Below the pieces are notes generated by a model. That model did no database searches, was not told where the DNA came from, and saw nothing but the letters and a program-made list of their open reading frames with translations. 64,000 bases of DNA, from NCBI GenBank assembly GCA_947579665.1, contig CANPUZ010000054.1, positions 248,001-312,000 of the forward strand, written 5' to 3'. Shown piece by piece: positions 11,811 through 22,083 of the stretch. Made by a program: the position numbers and the translations under genes. Source of the stretch: Sympetrum striolatum. Lineage: Eukaryota; Arthropoda; Insecta; Odonata; Libellulidae. The stretch's first letter is position 1, and every line of letters begins with the position of its first letter.

Positions 11811-13076
11811 GGGGAGACCGGGGCTGGTTGGCCGAGTTTTGATTTCGGAATTTCTGTACGCATTTTGGTTAGACTTTTTGAAAAACGGTTTGCTCTGTCA
11901 TAAAGATACAACCCTTGAGCATATATGTGATTTTTTTCATCCATGAAAAAAAATCAGGAAAAACGTTATAAGCAATCAAATGCGGCACCAAAAATCGGCC
12001 AACCAACCCCAGGGCCGGGGTAGGTTGGCCGAGTTTTGTAAAATATGTGAAAGATATCAAATGTATCACTGGAAAATATTTATTAGTGTAAAAAAAATAG
12101 TGTACATAGTTTTGTAATATGTAGGTACGTAAAAAAACTCCGCTTACTTTTTAGTCTTTTTAACATTTTTAGAATTAGTTTCGGCAGCTTTAGTGAACTT
12201 TTTCATAGCTCTCGCGGCTTTCTTTTCCTCTGCCAGCGTACGCTTACGTTTGCTTTCATTTTTATCCTTCTCCAATGCTGCTTTAATTGGGGAATTGGTC
12301 AAAATTTCGGTCGATCGGCGTTTACGACCTTGACGCTTCTTCGAATCAGTTCGTGCACTCGCCTTGGGGAGAGGTCTGACGTCCTCAGGGAGGCTTACAT
12401 CTGCAGCAGATTCTATGCTTATGGACGAGTTTTATTCAGGGTTGGGTCGATCTGTGACAAATCCTGCCAGGAACTCCACAGGAGGAAAAATTTCAGGAAT
12501 GAAAGGGCACAAGCCAGAGACTCTGAAACCAGCTCGAATATTGTTCGGTGTGCAGGCGAGTGGAAATTCACTGGCTACGATTCCTGGAATGTCGTAGATG
12601 GTCATTGTTTTGCCAGGGTTGTTCGTCATCCACGCATCAGAGTAGGTATTTACGAATTTTTTAAATGGACCTGGATTTTTTAAATTTACAACTCGGCCAA
12701 CCTACCCCAATGAATGTTTTCGAGAACAATCACGGTTCACAAAAACAAAAGTGAGGTTACCCTGGAAACCGATATACCATTTTGTAGGGTTTTGAATACC
12801 CTTTCCAGCAGTACCACGTTTTTTGAAATCGGATGGAAATTGACTCGTGTTACGAAGATTACTTTACAAGAACAGAAATTTACTCACCAGTGTCGAAAAA
12901 AGAAAAAACGTGCTCCTGTGCAAACGGCAACACGAAAACAGCTGAAATTACGTCGGTACATGGACGAACTAATACCCCACCAAAATCACTATAGATGTCG
13001 CCTCTGTGCCCAAAAGTCTTTTTAAAAAAGACACTCGGCCAACCTGCCCCTTCGGCCAACCAGCCCCGGTCTCCCC
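11811..13076 (-). mobile_element. pogo-like DNA transposon with TA target sites
   Basis: The two ends are a perfect 25-bp inverted repeat starting GGGGAGACCGGGGCTGG. TA lies directly outside each end (11809-11810 and 13077-13078), as expected for Tc1/mariner-pogo insertion. A related repeat GGGGTAGGTTGGCCGAG occurs internally at about 12017 and, inverted, at about 12687-12707. Another inverted copy, GGCCAACCTGCCCC, is at 13037. Abutting ends at about 11996-12017 (GGCCAACCAACCCC then GCCGGGGTAGGTTGG) suggest two or three related elements nested or joined. Transposase remains run on the minus strand at 12149-12695. Confidence 0.8.
12149..12695 (-). pseudogene. pogo/jerky-type transposase C-terminus
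   Basis: The minus frame reads VNLKNPGPFKKFVNTYSDAW, then MTIYDIPGIVASEFPLA, IRAGFRVSGLCPF and FVTDRPNPE. This is the conserved end of the DDE domain region of pogo/Tigger/jerky transposases. An in-frame TAA at 12429-12431 interrupts it. Beyond it the same frame continues with LPEDVRPLPKA and a Lys/Arg-rich tail (GRKRRSTEIL, SKRKRTLAEEKKAARAMKKF) to a stop at about 12149, which is how this group normally ends. The DDE catalytic core and N-terminal HTH are missing. It is a dead C-terminal fragment. The plus-strand frame at 12330-12683 is its shadow. Confidence 0.8.
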
Positions 13077-13452
13077 TATTCAGTTAAATTCATTTGTATT
13101 GTTTTGGAAATGATTTAATAATCTGTTATCGAAAATTAAAGTGAGAGTGCCTTTGATTGCTGCATTCAATTCGATTCATTTCTTTAGTTATCTTCCAGTT
13201 GATCGTCCTCAAATTCAATAGTACGCGTTAACACATCAAATGTCGCGGCAGATAATGGATAGTAGTAAATGATTTTTATATAAATAACGAAAATTCTCCA
13301 TCCAAACGCGAGAGCCGAGCTAGCGTAACGGACCATGTCCTCCATCTTTCTTTTCTCTCCCTCCCTTTTCGAGAGAAAGGCTCGTCGGCCCTAAATTTGG
13401 ACTTAGATTTTCTTGGTGGGTCAGGGGTGGTAACTTTTTTTTGCTGTTAGCT
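13077..13452. other. Unassigned spacer
   Basis: AT-rich, with a C/T-rich tract at about 13335-13375. No element recognised. Confidence 0.35.
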
Positions 13453-15190
13453 GTACACTCATTCATAGAGGATCAAAATTTTTATTATTTTGTACTAGTG
13501 TCACTGGCTTGAAATTATAACGACGTACAGGCCATAACGTGTAGCCACCAGAAAAAAGGCGATTTTGTACCTCAGTGTCATGGGTTCGATTCCAGAAGGC
13601 CACAAAGTCACAATTTTCTCCATAAAGATACATGGTGGGGATTTTCGAAAATTTTTTTGAGGCGCTTTCCGGCAAAGAAGAGATTTGAAATTCGAGGTAT
13701 CGCTGGAGGCCGTGCGTATCTAAAGGAAACCATAAAGATATCTTCGAAGATTATCCTTGGTTTGAAGATAGGTCAGGGCAAATATTCTCCCGTTTAATTT
13801 ACATTGCCATTTTTAAGATTTTTTTTAATGACTTCCCGATAAGATGGAAACTTGAAACTCGGCATGTAGATAGAGATCGTAAATTTCTTTTATGTACGTT
13901 GTTGAATGTACTGCTGATTGACCTTGTTTCGATTCTAGAGAGCCATTTACCTTCCTCAATTTATTTCTTATGGAGATTACGGAAACAAATTTTAGGTACT
14001 TCCCGGCATGATATCGACTTCAAACTTTCCATTAAATAAGATCAAGTTCTAACAAGTCATACTGTGCATTAACAGCTGTCAATTTGTCCTGGGTTCGACA
14101 CCAGAGGTCTCTAAAATAAATAACTGCTACGATGTTTAAGATTTTTTTTAAACCCCTTCCCGATAATATAGAAACTTAAAACTTGGCATGTAAATAAAGA
14201 ACATAAATACATTTCAAATACGAGTTTTAGATTTCCTTGATCGTCCTTGGTTCGATCCCAGAGAGCCATTTACATTATCGTACGCATTTCTGATGGGGGT
14301 AATGGAGTCTTATTTCTGGATCTTCCCGGTATGATATGGACTTCAAACTTTGCATTAATGAAGATCAAGTCCTAACAAGTTAATATGCCTAATCGCATCT
14401 GCCAATAGGTCCTGGGTTCGACACCAGGCGTATACAAATATTAGAAATTGCTACGAATTTAATGATTCTTTTAACCCCTCCCCAATAACATTGAATCTCA
14501 AAAGTTGGCATGTGAATAAAGATTATAAATAAACTTCGTATGCTTGCGATAAGCAAGCAACTTTTACTCGTATAGATATATACTCGCCCACTGGGGATGA
14601 AATTTCCTACCATGTTCCGCATGTGTCACTGACTTGAAAATTTTACGACGTACTGGCCATAACGTGTAAACGCAAGAAAAAGGCGATTTTGAACCTCAAA
14701 GACGTGGGTTTGATGTCAGAAGGGCCTAAAATCCCGATTTTTCCATAAGGATGCATTGCGGGGATTCTCGAAAATTTTTTTGAGGTACTTCCCAGAAAAG
14801 TAGGGAGTTAAAATTCGAGGGATCGCTAGAAGCCGTGCGTATCGAAAGGAAACCATAAAGACATCAACGGAGAATATCCTTGGTTCGACGCTATGTCAGG
14901 GCAAATATACTCCCATTTAAAATTCATTGTAGTGATTTTTAAGATTCTTTTTAATTGATTCCCGATAAGATGGAAACTTTAAACTCGGCACGTGGATAGA
15001 GATCATGAATATATTTTATGTACGCTGTTTAATGTATTGCTGATGGGCCTTGGTTCGATCCCAGAAAGTCATTTACATTCTTCAATGCATTTCTTATGTG
15101 GATAACGGAAACCAATTCTAATTACTTCCCGGTATGATAGCGACTTCTAACTTTGCAGTTAATAAAATCAAGTCGTTCCAAAATATATTG
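13453..15190 (+). repeat. R4 tandem array of T-arm-like units
   Basis: GTTCGA-type motifs recur at about 13574, 13757, 13930, 14092, 14251, 14412, 14706, 14880 and 15053, spaced about 160-180 bp with one gap of about 294. Examples are TCCTGGGTTCGACACCAGG and CCTTGGTTCGATCCCAGAG. Between them each unit carries blocks such as CATTTACATTCCTCAATGCATT, ACTTCCCGGNATGATATCGAC and CCTTCCCGATAANATNGAAAC. At least two unit types alternate. The T-arm-like motif with flanking stem looks tRNA-derived, but no complete tRNA is present. Confidence 0.7.
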
Positions 15191-15193
15191 TTT

Positions 15194-15227
15194 ATTCATA
15201 TCTGCCAATATGTTGGCAGATATGAAT
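15194..15227. repeat. Perfect 15-bp hairpin
   Basis: ATTCATATCTGCCAA and TTGGCAGATATGAAT are exact reverse complements separated by TATG. It sits exactly between the R4 array and the non-LTR fragment, and is conserved without change in the second block at 29691-29724. Confidence 0.85.
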
Positions 15228-15239
15228 CACAAACATAAA

Positions 15240-15850
15240 TCCCGCGCAGTATCATATTTCAGGGCATCCAGTAGAGTTAGTGCACATGAACAAATGCGTA
15301 CGAATAACGTTTAGCAGTAACTTATCTTTCAAAGAACATATTCGAGATGCGATAGGAAAGGCGAATAGAATGCAAAGATTAACTACGTTGAGAGGATGCT
15401 CATCGAGAGTCAAAGAAATTGCTTCTCTTATTCGTCCGAGTCTAGAATACAGCTGTGCGGTTTGGGAGGAGTAGGTTTAGTCTCAGATTTAGAGATGGTC
15501 CAGCGTAGAGCAGCCCGATTCGTTTGCGGGGATTTCAGGTTTGATATCAGCGTTACGGCAATGATAGAGTCCCTCAGTTGGAATTCACTACAGATTAGAA
15601 GATCTGAATATCGTCGGAAACTTTTCGAAAAGTTCAATCGTTCAGAATTTATAGACGAAGTAAGTGAAATGTTAGTGCCAGTAAGGAGCAAACGAGAGAG
15701 GCATCGACCTAGCGTTATAGGGAAGTAATCGCAAGGACGGATAATTACTTTTGGTCGTTTTTTCCCCAGGCTATTAGAGATGCTAATAGGGATAAATGAA
15801 TGATGGTGGTGTGTTGCACCCCCTGCCATACGCCTCTGTCGGCTCGCGGG
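15240..15850 (+). pseudogene. Non-LTR retrotransposon 3' end (RT C-terminal region)
   Basis: The frame starting at about 15295 gives SNLSFKEHIRDAIGKANRMQ and IRPSLEYSCAVWE. After a frameshift it continues DLEMVQRRAARFVCGDFRF and MIESLSWNSLQIRRSEYRRK. This is the region after the catalytic RT motifs in CR1/L2-like elements, where Y-x-CAVW and LE-x-VQRRAARF are typical. After further breaks a frame reads FFPQAIRDAN-like, followed by a short 3' UTR with CACCCCCTGCCATACGCC. The RT catalytic domain is missing, as in a 5'-truncated insertion. Compare the copies at 29745, 32140, 36806 and 50590. Confidence 0.8.
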
Positions 15851-16091
15851 TTATATATCTAAATCTAAACCGTTATAATGCGGCCTCTATTTTATAAATG
15901 CCGTTCTGATACTGCGATTAGGGAAACATATGAAAGAGCTTATCGTTTCAAGAAATAATGTTTTACGCGTAAGATACGCGAAAGCAATAGATTAGGAAAT
16001 AATACACAAAGTGCTTCCACCACTTGCCTCAAGCCGATAGGCAGCTGGAAAGGTCCTTATTAAGAAATAGATATAGATAAAGTTTGTAATA

Positions 16092-16256
16092 ATGGAAGAA
16101 ATTGAAAGACAAAAACATTATATTTACTGTCCCGAATGTACGATTAGAAAACACAATTTATGTCATTGTAATAGAGTAATAGCACAATTTTTGGTAACCA
16201 TGGAAAATAAATATTTGGCGCATGAGAAACCTAAATTACAAATTTTTCCCCTATAA
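16092..16256 (+). other. Small frame with CxxC...CxC, conserved in the duplicate block
   Basis: A 54-codon ATG frame beginning MEEIERQKHYIYCPECTIRK and followed by HNLCHC. The paired Cys residues could form a zinc ribbon half. The counterpart at 30576 keeps the same 27 residues with one replacement and one synonymous change, then both diverge after CHCN. The family is not recognised. It could be the truncated 5' end of a transposon gene or a captured exon, or chance. Confidence 0.35.
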
Positions 16257-16753
16257 ATTCCGTACTTATTCAACCATAACAGATTAAAAATCCTATTTCG
16301 AAGCTTGCGCACAAGCGAATGGCCGCCATCTTCTACAGGGTGTGACGTAAACAAACCTAGGTACACCAAGCCGCTGCGAGCCTTGTTTAAATTCGTTGTT
16401 TATTGTATTCACTGCATTTAGCGCCTTCTGTTGCTGGTCAGAAAAAGCAAATGTCGTGTAACATATAAGAACATTAAAAATTGAATGGAATTTGTGTGAA
16501 AACAAAATAAGGAACTGAGGAAAATATGGAACAATTATCTAAACTAATAGTGTCCGTCAACGTGTATGGTCTCAAGTCTTGCTTCCAAGGCTTCATTGAA
16601 GGTATTTTCCACGAAGGTGCATAATGTTGGACGTACTCCTTGACGCAAGTTGCTTTTTATACTTACTTGTAGATGAATAGTATTGAAAATGGGGAAATAC
16701 ATCCAACGAAATAACTTATTAGAAAGATTTAGAGCAGAGTGATATAAAAAAGC
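16257..16753. other. Unassigned sequence upstream of the Harbinger remnant
   Basis: No frame is recognised here. AAGATGGCGGCC (minus strand, about 16319-16331) matches the YY1-type motif, and GGGTGTGACGTAA follows at about 16339. Both are common at transposon ends. This stretch may be decayed PIF/Harbinger sequence. Confidence 0.35.
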
Positions 16754-17091
16754 CACGGCCAAACTATTGTGAACAATTCTTCCCTGAAGAATAAGTTGGA
16801 AAAGAAATACTTTAGAAACGCGGTATTGCGGGAGATTTGGACTATAAGCAGGAAAATTATAAGATAACACGAACTAGGAAGCCCTCTGATCAATATCAGC
16901 AACTCTAAAATGAAAGTCGTATAAAGACCAGAAATATAATAGAAACAATGTTTGGGGTATGGAAGCGACACTTTCCCATCCTGTAAAATAGTGTTAATAT
17001 TTGTTTAGATACACTAATGGAAGTTGTAGTAGCATCTGCAGTGCTGCACAATGTGGCAATTATCGCAAAAAAGCAAGGAACAACCTCATGA
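16754..17091 (+). pseudogene. PIF/Harbinger transposase C-terminus
   Basis: One frame gives NNSSLKNKLEKKYFRN. After a frameshift come GDLDYKQENYKITRTRKPSD, a stop, NESRIKTRNIIETMFGVWKR, HFPIL, another stop at 16984, then LDTLMEVVVASAVLHNVAII. RNIIERxFGVWKRRFPIL and the final VASAVLHN block are signatures of the DDE_Tnp_4 (HARBI1-like) transposase, covering its last catalytic motif region and C-terminus. About 110 of roughly 350 residues survive, with one frameshift and at least two stops. It is inactive. Confidence 0.8.
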
Positions 17092-18470
17092 TATAACAGA
17101 ACCAGCGGATATTTCTGTGACTTGATATTGCAAAACTTTTATCATTACACAGACAGAATGCAAGCATTGCAAAATTTTGTGTCGTTATAAATTCTTAGGC
17201 TAGTGTAATTATCAGTTATGTAATAGCTTAGCATAATTCTTAGTTTGGCTTAATTTACATTTAAGTTTTTTTCAGTTCATATTATTTCAGTTCTTTAATT
17301 GAGTGGAATATCACTAAGGTTTAATGCTAATTGGTTTATTGGTTAACTTTCTCTTTCATATGATTGTGGACAGTAATAAATATTTTTTTACCACACGAAG
17401 CACTGTCCGGTTTTGAGTCTAATGAATAAATGAGGTAATAGTTATATGTAATTCAAAAGTATGCATTTTTGATGCTTCAATATTTCCCATCAATTATTAG
17501 AAGCGCAGCCAGTGTTAGGATAAAAATACCAATAAAACAAAATTATTTACCATTATGGCTTGAGTATTATGTAATGGCTCATCTCTTAAACCTAAAGGAA
17601 AATCATTGTATAGTACACAATATACAGATAGAATGGAATTAATTGTTTTTGAAACATCACTTAAATAGTACAATTCAGAGCATATTTTAAGGAATTATCA
17701 CTGGGCGACATTGAAACTGCTTGAACCCCCTCCAATTACCAATACCCCATTAAAATAACAAAAAAAAGTATTTTTTTGCTCTCTGGCTGTTAAGTTTTAA
17801 CTTTACTGTTGCTGCGCGAAAAAAGTTGGTCCTTTATAGAGCCATCGAGCAGAAACATACTATACGCCTCTCGGTATAAAAAAAGAAACAAAGATGTAAT
17901 ATCTTTTAAAATATTACCTTCTAATGGAAAAAATCTTCACTAAGAAAGGTTTGCTAAATTAATAATTGCCTTGCCACCAATTATTTTCTCCTTGTCCTCG
18001 AGCAAATCGTACTTTCGGATTCCTAGTCGATTTCCTAGGTATTTCACGGTGCACTCACTATCACAGCCCTCGTACACAATCACACTATAGAAAATGATAT
18101 GATTCGCACTCAAAATAAAAGATCTTCCGCAGCATCTACCGCATGGAAACCATCGCCTACCTGGCGAGTCACACACTGAACTCCAATGTGAATAAATGGG
18201 AATTCTTTTGAAAGGAATGTAGGGCCCACCACCTTCCCGAACTCTATCCCTGAAAAGAAACATTGTATCCAAACGCTTGAGTTTTTTACTCATTTTTGCC
18301 GGCACCAAGTACTGTCTTTGGGTGACAAAATATTTGCAGTAGGCGACATTGGTGTCGCCTACTTTCTATGTTATTTTATGCATTGGTACAATGTAGATCC
18401 CTACACATAACTTTAGAATCGCTATCCACTACGCTCTCTAAGCTCTTTCCATTCACACTAATTAAAGCCA
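17092..18470. other. Unassigned AT-rich interior, possibly Harbinger
   Basis: AT-rich sequence between the Harbinger transposase remnant and a possible Myb-like frame. A minus frame at 17940-18308 (122 codons, with several Cys residues such as CGRCCGRSF) is not recognised and could be chance. A perfect hairpin lies at 18338-18363. Confidence 0.35.
18338..18363. repeat. Perfect 11-bp hairpin
   Basis: AGTAGGCGACA and TGTCGCCTACT pair exactly around the loop TTGG. It is much more GC-rich than its surroundings. Function unknown. Confidence 0.75.
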
Positions 18471-18474
18471 TCTA

Positions 18475-18666
18475 CTTTTTGTAAACCGGGTTACGTCTAA
18501 TATTGGATGGACCTCCACCGGTTTGCCTTTCCTCATAAAATCTGTCAAGGTGAAGCCTTCGAATATCCTGCTTGCATTTCTGTGAAAATTTTCCCAAAAA
18601 CGATTGCCCTCCTCGAATTAAAAACGTAAAAATAACTCGTCGCGGCACCTTCGATGTTGTAATCAA
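18475..18666 (-). pseudogene. Possible Myb/SANT-like protein fragment of a Harbinger element
   Basis: A 64-codon minus frame with KFSQKCKQDIRRLHLDRFYE followed by ERQTGGGPSN. A basic helix followed by TGGGP is typical of the Myb/SANT-like proteins that accompany PIF/Harbinger transposases, and a Harbinger remnant lies 1.4 kb away on the opposite strand. The match is short and the rest of the domain is not visible, so this is a tentative call. Confidence 0.35.
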
Positions 18667-19089
18667 ACTGCTAATAGCACCAATAGGGTTGGTGACGTCA
18701 GAATCTAGCAGCCAATCAGCGTATGTTTTTCCTTCCTCGGTTTCGCTACGAAAAAGGGGAACTTTGGATACTTATATTATTTACGTCAGGCAACAAAAAT
18801 AAGTTTTACGCCAGGATTGACTTTTTTATGATGTAATAATTCTCTGGAAAAAAATTCATCGCCAAATCGACCATCGAAAACGACGAAGCTGATTGTTGAG
18901 CTCAACTCTCACAGAAATATGTGGGAAACGTAGTCATATGGTAATATTATCATTTACTACTACTATTTCTAGTTAAATTTTGTGACAGTAATGATGTTTG
19001 CATCGAAAAAATTAAACTTTAACGACCGGGTGAGTCTTGTAGTTTTCGCTAATAAATTCTCAACGTTTCCTCACGGATATTAGCTAGGT
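18667..19089. other. Unassigned sequence with CRE- and CCAAT-like words
   Basis: TGACGTCA at about 18692 and AGCCAATCAG at about 18710 lie 10 bp apart. No coding sequence follows, so no promoter is claimed. Confidence 0.35.
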
Positions 19090-19290
19090 CTCAACAATCA
19101 CCAGGATCGTCAAGGAAATGAACTGGTTACAACTAAAAAATTTCAACGAAAGATTTCTTCATATACTACAATTTCATCCCAATTTCGTCTTCGATACGAT
19201 ATTCCAGCACCAAGATAAGGATCTTTATTCATTTTCTTTTATCTTGTCGTTCATCTCGACTTCGTACGACCGTTATACCATAAAAATTAC
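19090..19290 (-). repeat. R2 dispersed repeat, partial
   Basis: Minus-strand R2 copy with TCAACAATCACCAGG at its right end, TTCGATACGATATTCCA and ACTTCGTACGACCGTTAT. The tRNA-like end is missing. Confidence 0.55.
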
Positions 19291-19389
19291 GCAACTAGTA
19301 ATGGATCTTACTAAGTATGGTAACTAATTAATTCGTAAAGGCATCTTTGAAATACATCGTCCTCTTTTATCATCAACTTTATGGGCCTC

Positions 19390-19870
19390 GTGTATTTGTA
19401 GGGGATAAACACATCGGATTCAACAATGAGATCGGTCGTCAGGGGGATGAGTTGTTTACAACCTCCAATTTTCACAGAATTTTCGCTTATTTCACCGATA
19501 TTCTCTCAAATTCGAATCGAAAGTAAGATTCCACGAATGAAATAAAATCTTCATTCTATTTTCTTTCTTTTGGTGCTTGTTTCGTTTACGTGCGATTATT
19601 CCTTCTAATTTAATTTTGCGAAAGAAACTAACCCTGCATGCGATGCAAATGAGTTTTACGTGTATTCTTTATGGAAAACTTTCTGAGAGTCCTGGGTTCA
19701 AACCACGTGAAACTGTGGAACAAAAAGGCGACAGTGATTCCTTCCAGTTCCCAGAGGACACGTTTATAACGTGTGAAGCTAATCGGACGAACGGTGTGGC
19801 CTCCAATCTAAGACAAAACCACAAAATTTCGATTGCATATTATATAGATGAATTTATTCATCACATGTCT
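19390..19870 (-). repeat. R2 dispersed repeat, long copy
   Basis: Full-length minus copy with GATCGGTCGTCAGGGGGATG near 19430, GAGTCCTGGGTTCAAACC near 19688, and the left extension shared with 545-1010. The frame at 19577-19879 is not a gene. Confidence 0.65.
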
Positions 19871-20289
19871 GTTACTTAGGCAACGCATATCTTTTAGACC
19901 ACTGTTACCATATCCACCGATGTCCTTCCACACATTCCCTTCCGAAGATCAATAATTAGAGGTCCTTTATCTGCTCATAAATTGGGTGTGTGGGTCGTCC
20001 GCCCCCAACTTTCCTCCACCGCAATATTACTCTGAAATACAGCCCATCTCTTATAAGCTGCATGTACTGCCATCTAGAGTTCGCAGGGGGGACTACTATC
20101 ACAAATGAGATACGATATCCGTGTGAGCATTAAATAGGGACTGTTTTAAACCACATCGTAGTAGTCCCGCGTCTATAAAGAGGGGTATGAATACATAAAT
20201 ACATGCCTATGTCACGGGAAAAGACGTGAGCTTTGTCAGATGGCATATTGGAGATAGGTCAGTAATATGTATTCACTACATATAATAAA

Positions 20290-20291
<2 letters not shown>
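19871..20291. other. Unassigned spacer
   Basis: No gene recognised. CTGCCATCTAGAG at about 20068-20080 resembles a CTCF-type core on the minus strand. Confidence 0.35.

Positions 20292-20343
<52 letters not shown>
20292..20343. repeat. (TA)n microsatellite
   Basis: An uninterrupted TA run of about 52 bp directly at the left end of an R3 copy. Confidence 0.95.
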
Positions 20344-20344
<1 letters not shown>

Positions 20345-20620
20345 GAGTAAAATGTAGCTTGCATACTGCAAGCAGATCGACAACACTATTTTCATGTCGG
20401 CATCATATCCGGACGGCCATCAAAAGAAAAAAATGCATTGAAATTTTTCTTAAAATTTGCCTAAATTCCATCGTCTGGCATCGAACCCGGGTCTTTACTG
20501 TGAACTTTCTATGCAGCACAATAGAACATCACCATCTCTAACGATTTGTGAAAATTCAAGCAGAAATATGGGCTACAACTGCCTCAAAAGACGTTCTAAT
20601 TTTCACGAATTTAAATGGCT
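20342..20620 (+). repeat. R3 tRNA-like dispersed repeat
   Basis: Begins CGAGTAAAATGTAGCTTGC with the TTGCATACTGCAAGC hairpin, then GGCATCGAACCCGGGTC at about 20478, CACCATCTCTAACGATTTGTG and AACTGCCTCAAAAGACG. It continues straight into an R4 array. Confidence 0.65.
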
Positions 20621-21430
20621 CCCTGGATTCGAACCAAGGACGATCTTGGAAATCTAATAAATGTTTCTGAAAGTTATTTATGATCTCTATCTATATGCCG
20701 AATTTCAAGTTTCTATATTATTGGCAAAGGTTTCAAAATAATTCCTAAAAATCGGATCAACTTCTGATTGCAGAGACACCTGGTGTCGAACCCAGGACAC
20801 TTTGATAGCTGTGAATGCACTGTTTGATTTGTATGGACTTGATCTTTCTACATGCAAAGTTTGAAGTCGATATCGTGCCGGAAAGTACCTAAAATTTGTT
20901 TCCGTTATCTCCGTAAGAAAAGCATTGGGAAATGCAAATGGTCCTCTGGGATCGAACCAAGGACCATAAGCTAATATGTAAAATTCGATTATGAAATAAA
21001 TTCATGATATCTATCGACGTGCCGAGTTTCAAGTATCCATGTTATCGGGAAAGGATCCAAAAAAAATCTTAAAAATCGCCGCAATGCATTTTAAACGGCC
21101 GATTTTTGCCCCAGCCTAGCATCGAACCAAGGACAATATTCGAAGATATCTTTCCAATTTTCGTTGGCTATGCACGGCATTTAGCGGTCCCTCCAGTTTC
21201 AACTCTCTGCTTTTCCGGGAAGTGCCTCAAAAAAATTTTCGAAAATTCCCGCCATGTAATCTTATGGGGAAAATCGCGACTTTGGGGCCTTCTGGAATCG
21301 AACCCATGACACCAAGGTTCAAAGTCGGCTATTTCCTGGAGGTTACACGTCATGGCCATAACGTGGTAAAAATTTCAAAACAGTGGCACTTGAGGAACAT
21401 GGTTAGAATTTTGATCCCCTATATATATAT
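20621..21430 (-). repeat. R4 T-arm-like array, inverted
   Basis: Motifs ATTCGAACCAAGGAC (20627), GTCGAACCCAGGACAC (20784), ATCGAACCAAGGACC (20952), ATCGAACCAAGGACA (21120) and ATCGAACCCATGACACC (21297) are spaced 157-177 bp. It is the reverse orientation of the arrays at 13453 and 27957. At its far end lies the junction word GGAGAAGCGTCTATATATAA (about 21440), also found at 35699 and 57218. Confidence 0.7.
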
Positions 21431-21649
21431 AGGTATATCCGGAGAAGCGTCTATATATAATTGATATTATAAAATCGAAAGGAAATTAAGATCTTCTTAA
21501 ACAGCTGCGGTCTTTTAAGGGTTAATAAGGGTTAAATTGAATAAATAAACTCGAATTATGTAAGTATAAGATATTAGCGTGAGGTGTATATACTTGGCAC
21601 ATTAAGAAATGTCTAGAAACTGCCAAAAATATAGATTTAGTGTAAGTTA
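21431..21649. other. Unassigned AT-rich sequence
   Basis: Contains the conserved junction word near 21440 and a short GGGTTAATAAGGGTTAA repeat near 21519. Nothing else seen. Confidence 0.4.
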
Positions 21650-21658
21650 TACATTCAT

Positions 21659-21850
21659 ATATCAACTGTAAATATGAAATCGCCTAAAATATTATATGGT
21701 GGCGAGAATATGTAATTAGTTAATCATTAATACTGTTTAAAGTGAAAGAAACACCTTAATATATCATCTGTAAATATGAAATCGTCTAAAATATTATCTG
21801 GAGGCGAGAAATTGCAATTAGTTAATCATTAATACTGATTAAAGTTAATA
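21659..21850 (+). repeat. Two-copy 102-bp tandem repeat
   Basis: ATATCAACTGTAAATATG at 21659 recurs as ATATCATCTGTAAATATG at 21761. The following TGAAATCG, CGAGAA and GTTAATCATTAATACTG blocks keep the same spacing. Confidence 0.75.
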
Positions 21851-21853
21851 TAA

Positions 21854-22083
21854 TCTATATATATAAAAATCGACTTTCTTGTCGGTTCACCTAGAGTATT
21901 TTGTGTCATCAATATTTCAGCTGAATTCTATCATATAAATGTGAGACTAAAGGATGAATTACGTAAATTGGTAAAAATTGCGTTGTCTTAAACAATCCAT
22001 GCATAATCCTTGTGTTCACTTACGTACTACAACTTTCTTCCAATATTATTTGTTTTCCGACGGATTTTCAGTTCGACATCTTG
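21854..22083 (+). mobile_element. Possible Helitron 5' end
   Basis: TCTATATATATAAAAATCG follows an A, and resembles the 5' terminus (TC, TATATATAAAA) of many invertebrate Helitrons, which insert between A and T. No Rep/helicase sequence was seen, and no CTRR-with-hairpin 3' end was located. It stops where the 1.35-kb duplicated segment starts. Confidence 0.35.

Larger units (their letters stand above)
13453..16171. repeat. 2.7-kb composite block, copy 1 of a duplication
   Basis: From CACTCATTCATAGAGGATC to a CATTGTAAT end this block is nearly colinear with 27957-30658 (2719 against about 2702 bp, mostly small indels and substitutions). It consists of an R4 array, a perfect hairpin, a non-LTR 3' end and a small Cys-containing frame. 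The sharp loss of similarity at both ends shows that the whole composite moved or was duplicated as a unit. Confidence 0.8.

Noticed and set aside
12330..12683. 117-codon plus frame
   Set aside because: It is the antisense shadow of the pogo-type transposase remnant on the minus strand.
17940..18308. 122-codon minus frame with several Cys residues as a zinc-finger gene
   Set aside because: Cys spacing fits no known finger, there is no His partner pattern, and the frame lies within a decayed Harbinger region.
18692..18720. CRE and CCAAT words as a promoter
   Set aside because: No coding sequence or start-site motif follows, and single 8-10-bp words are expected by chance in 64 kb.
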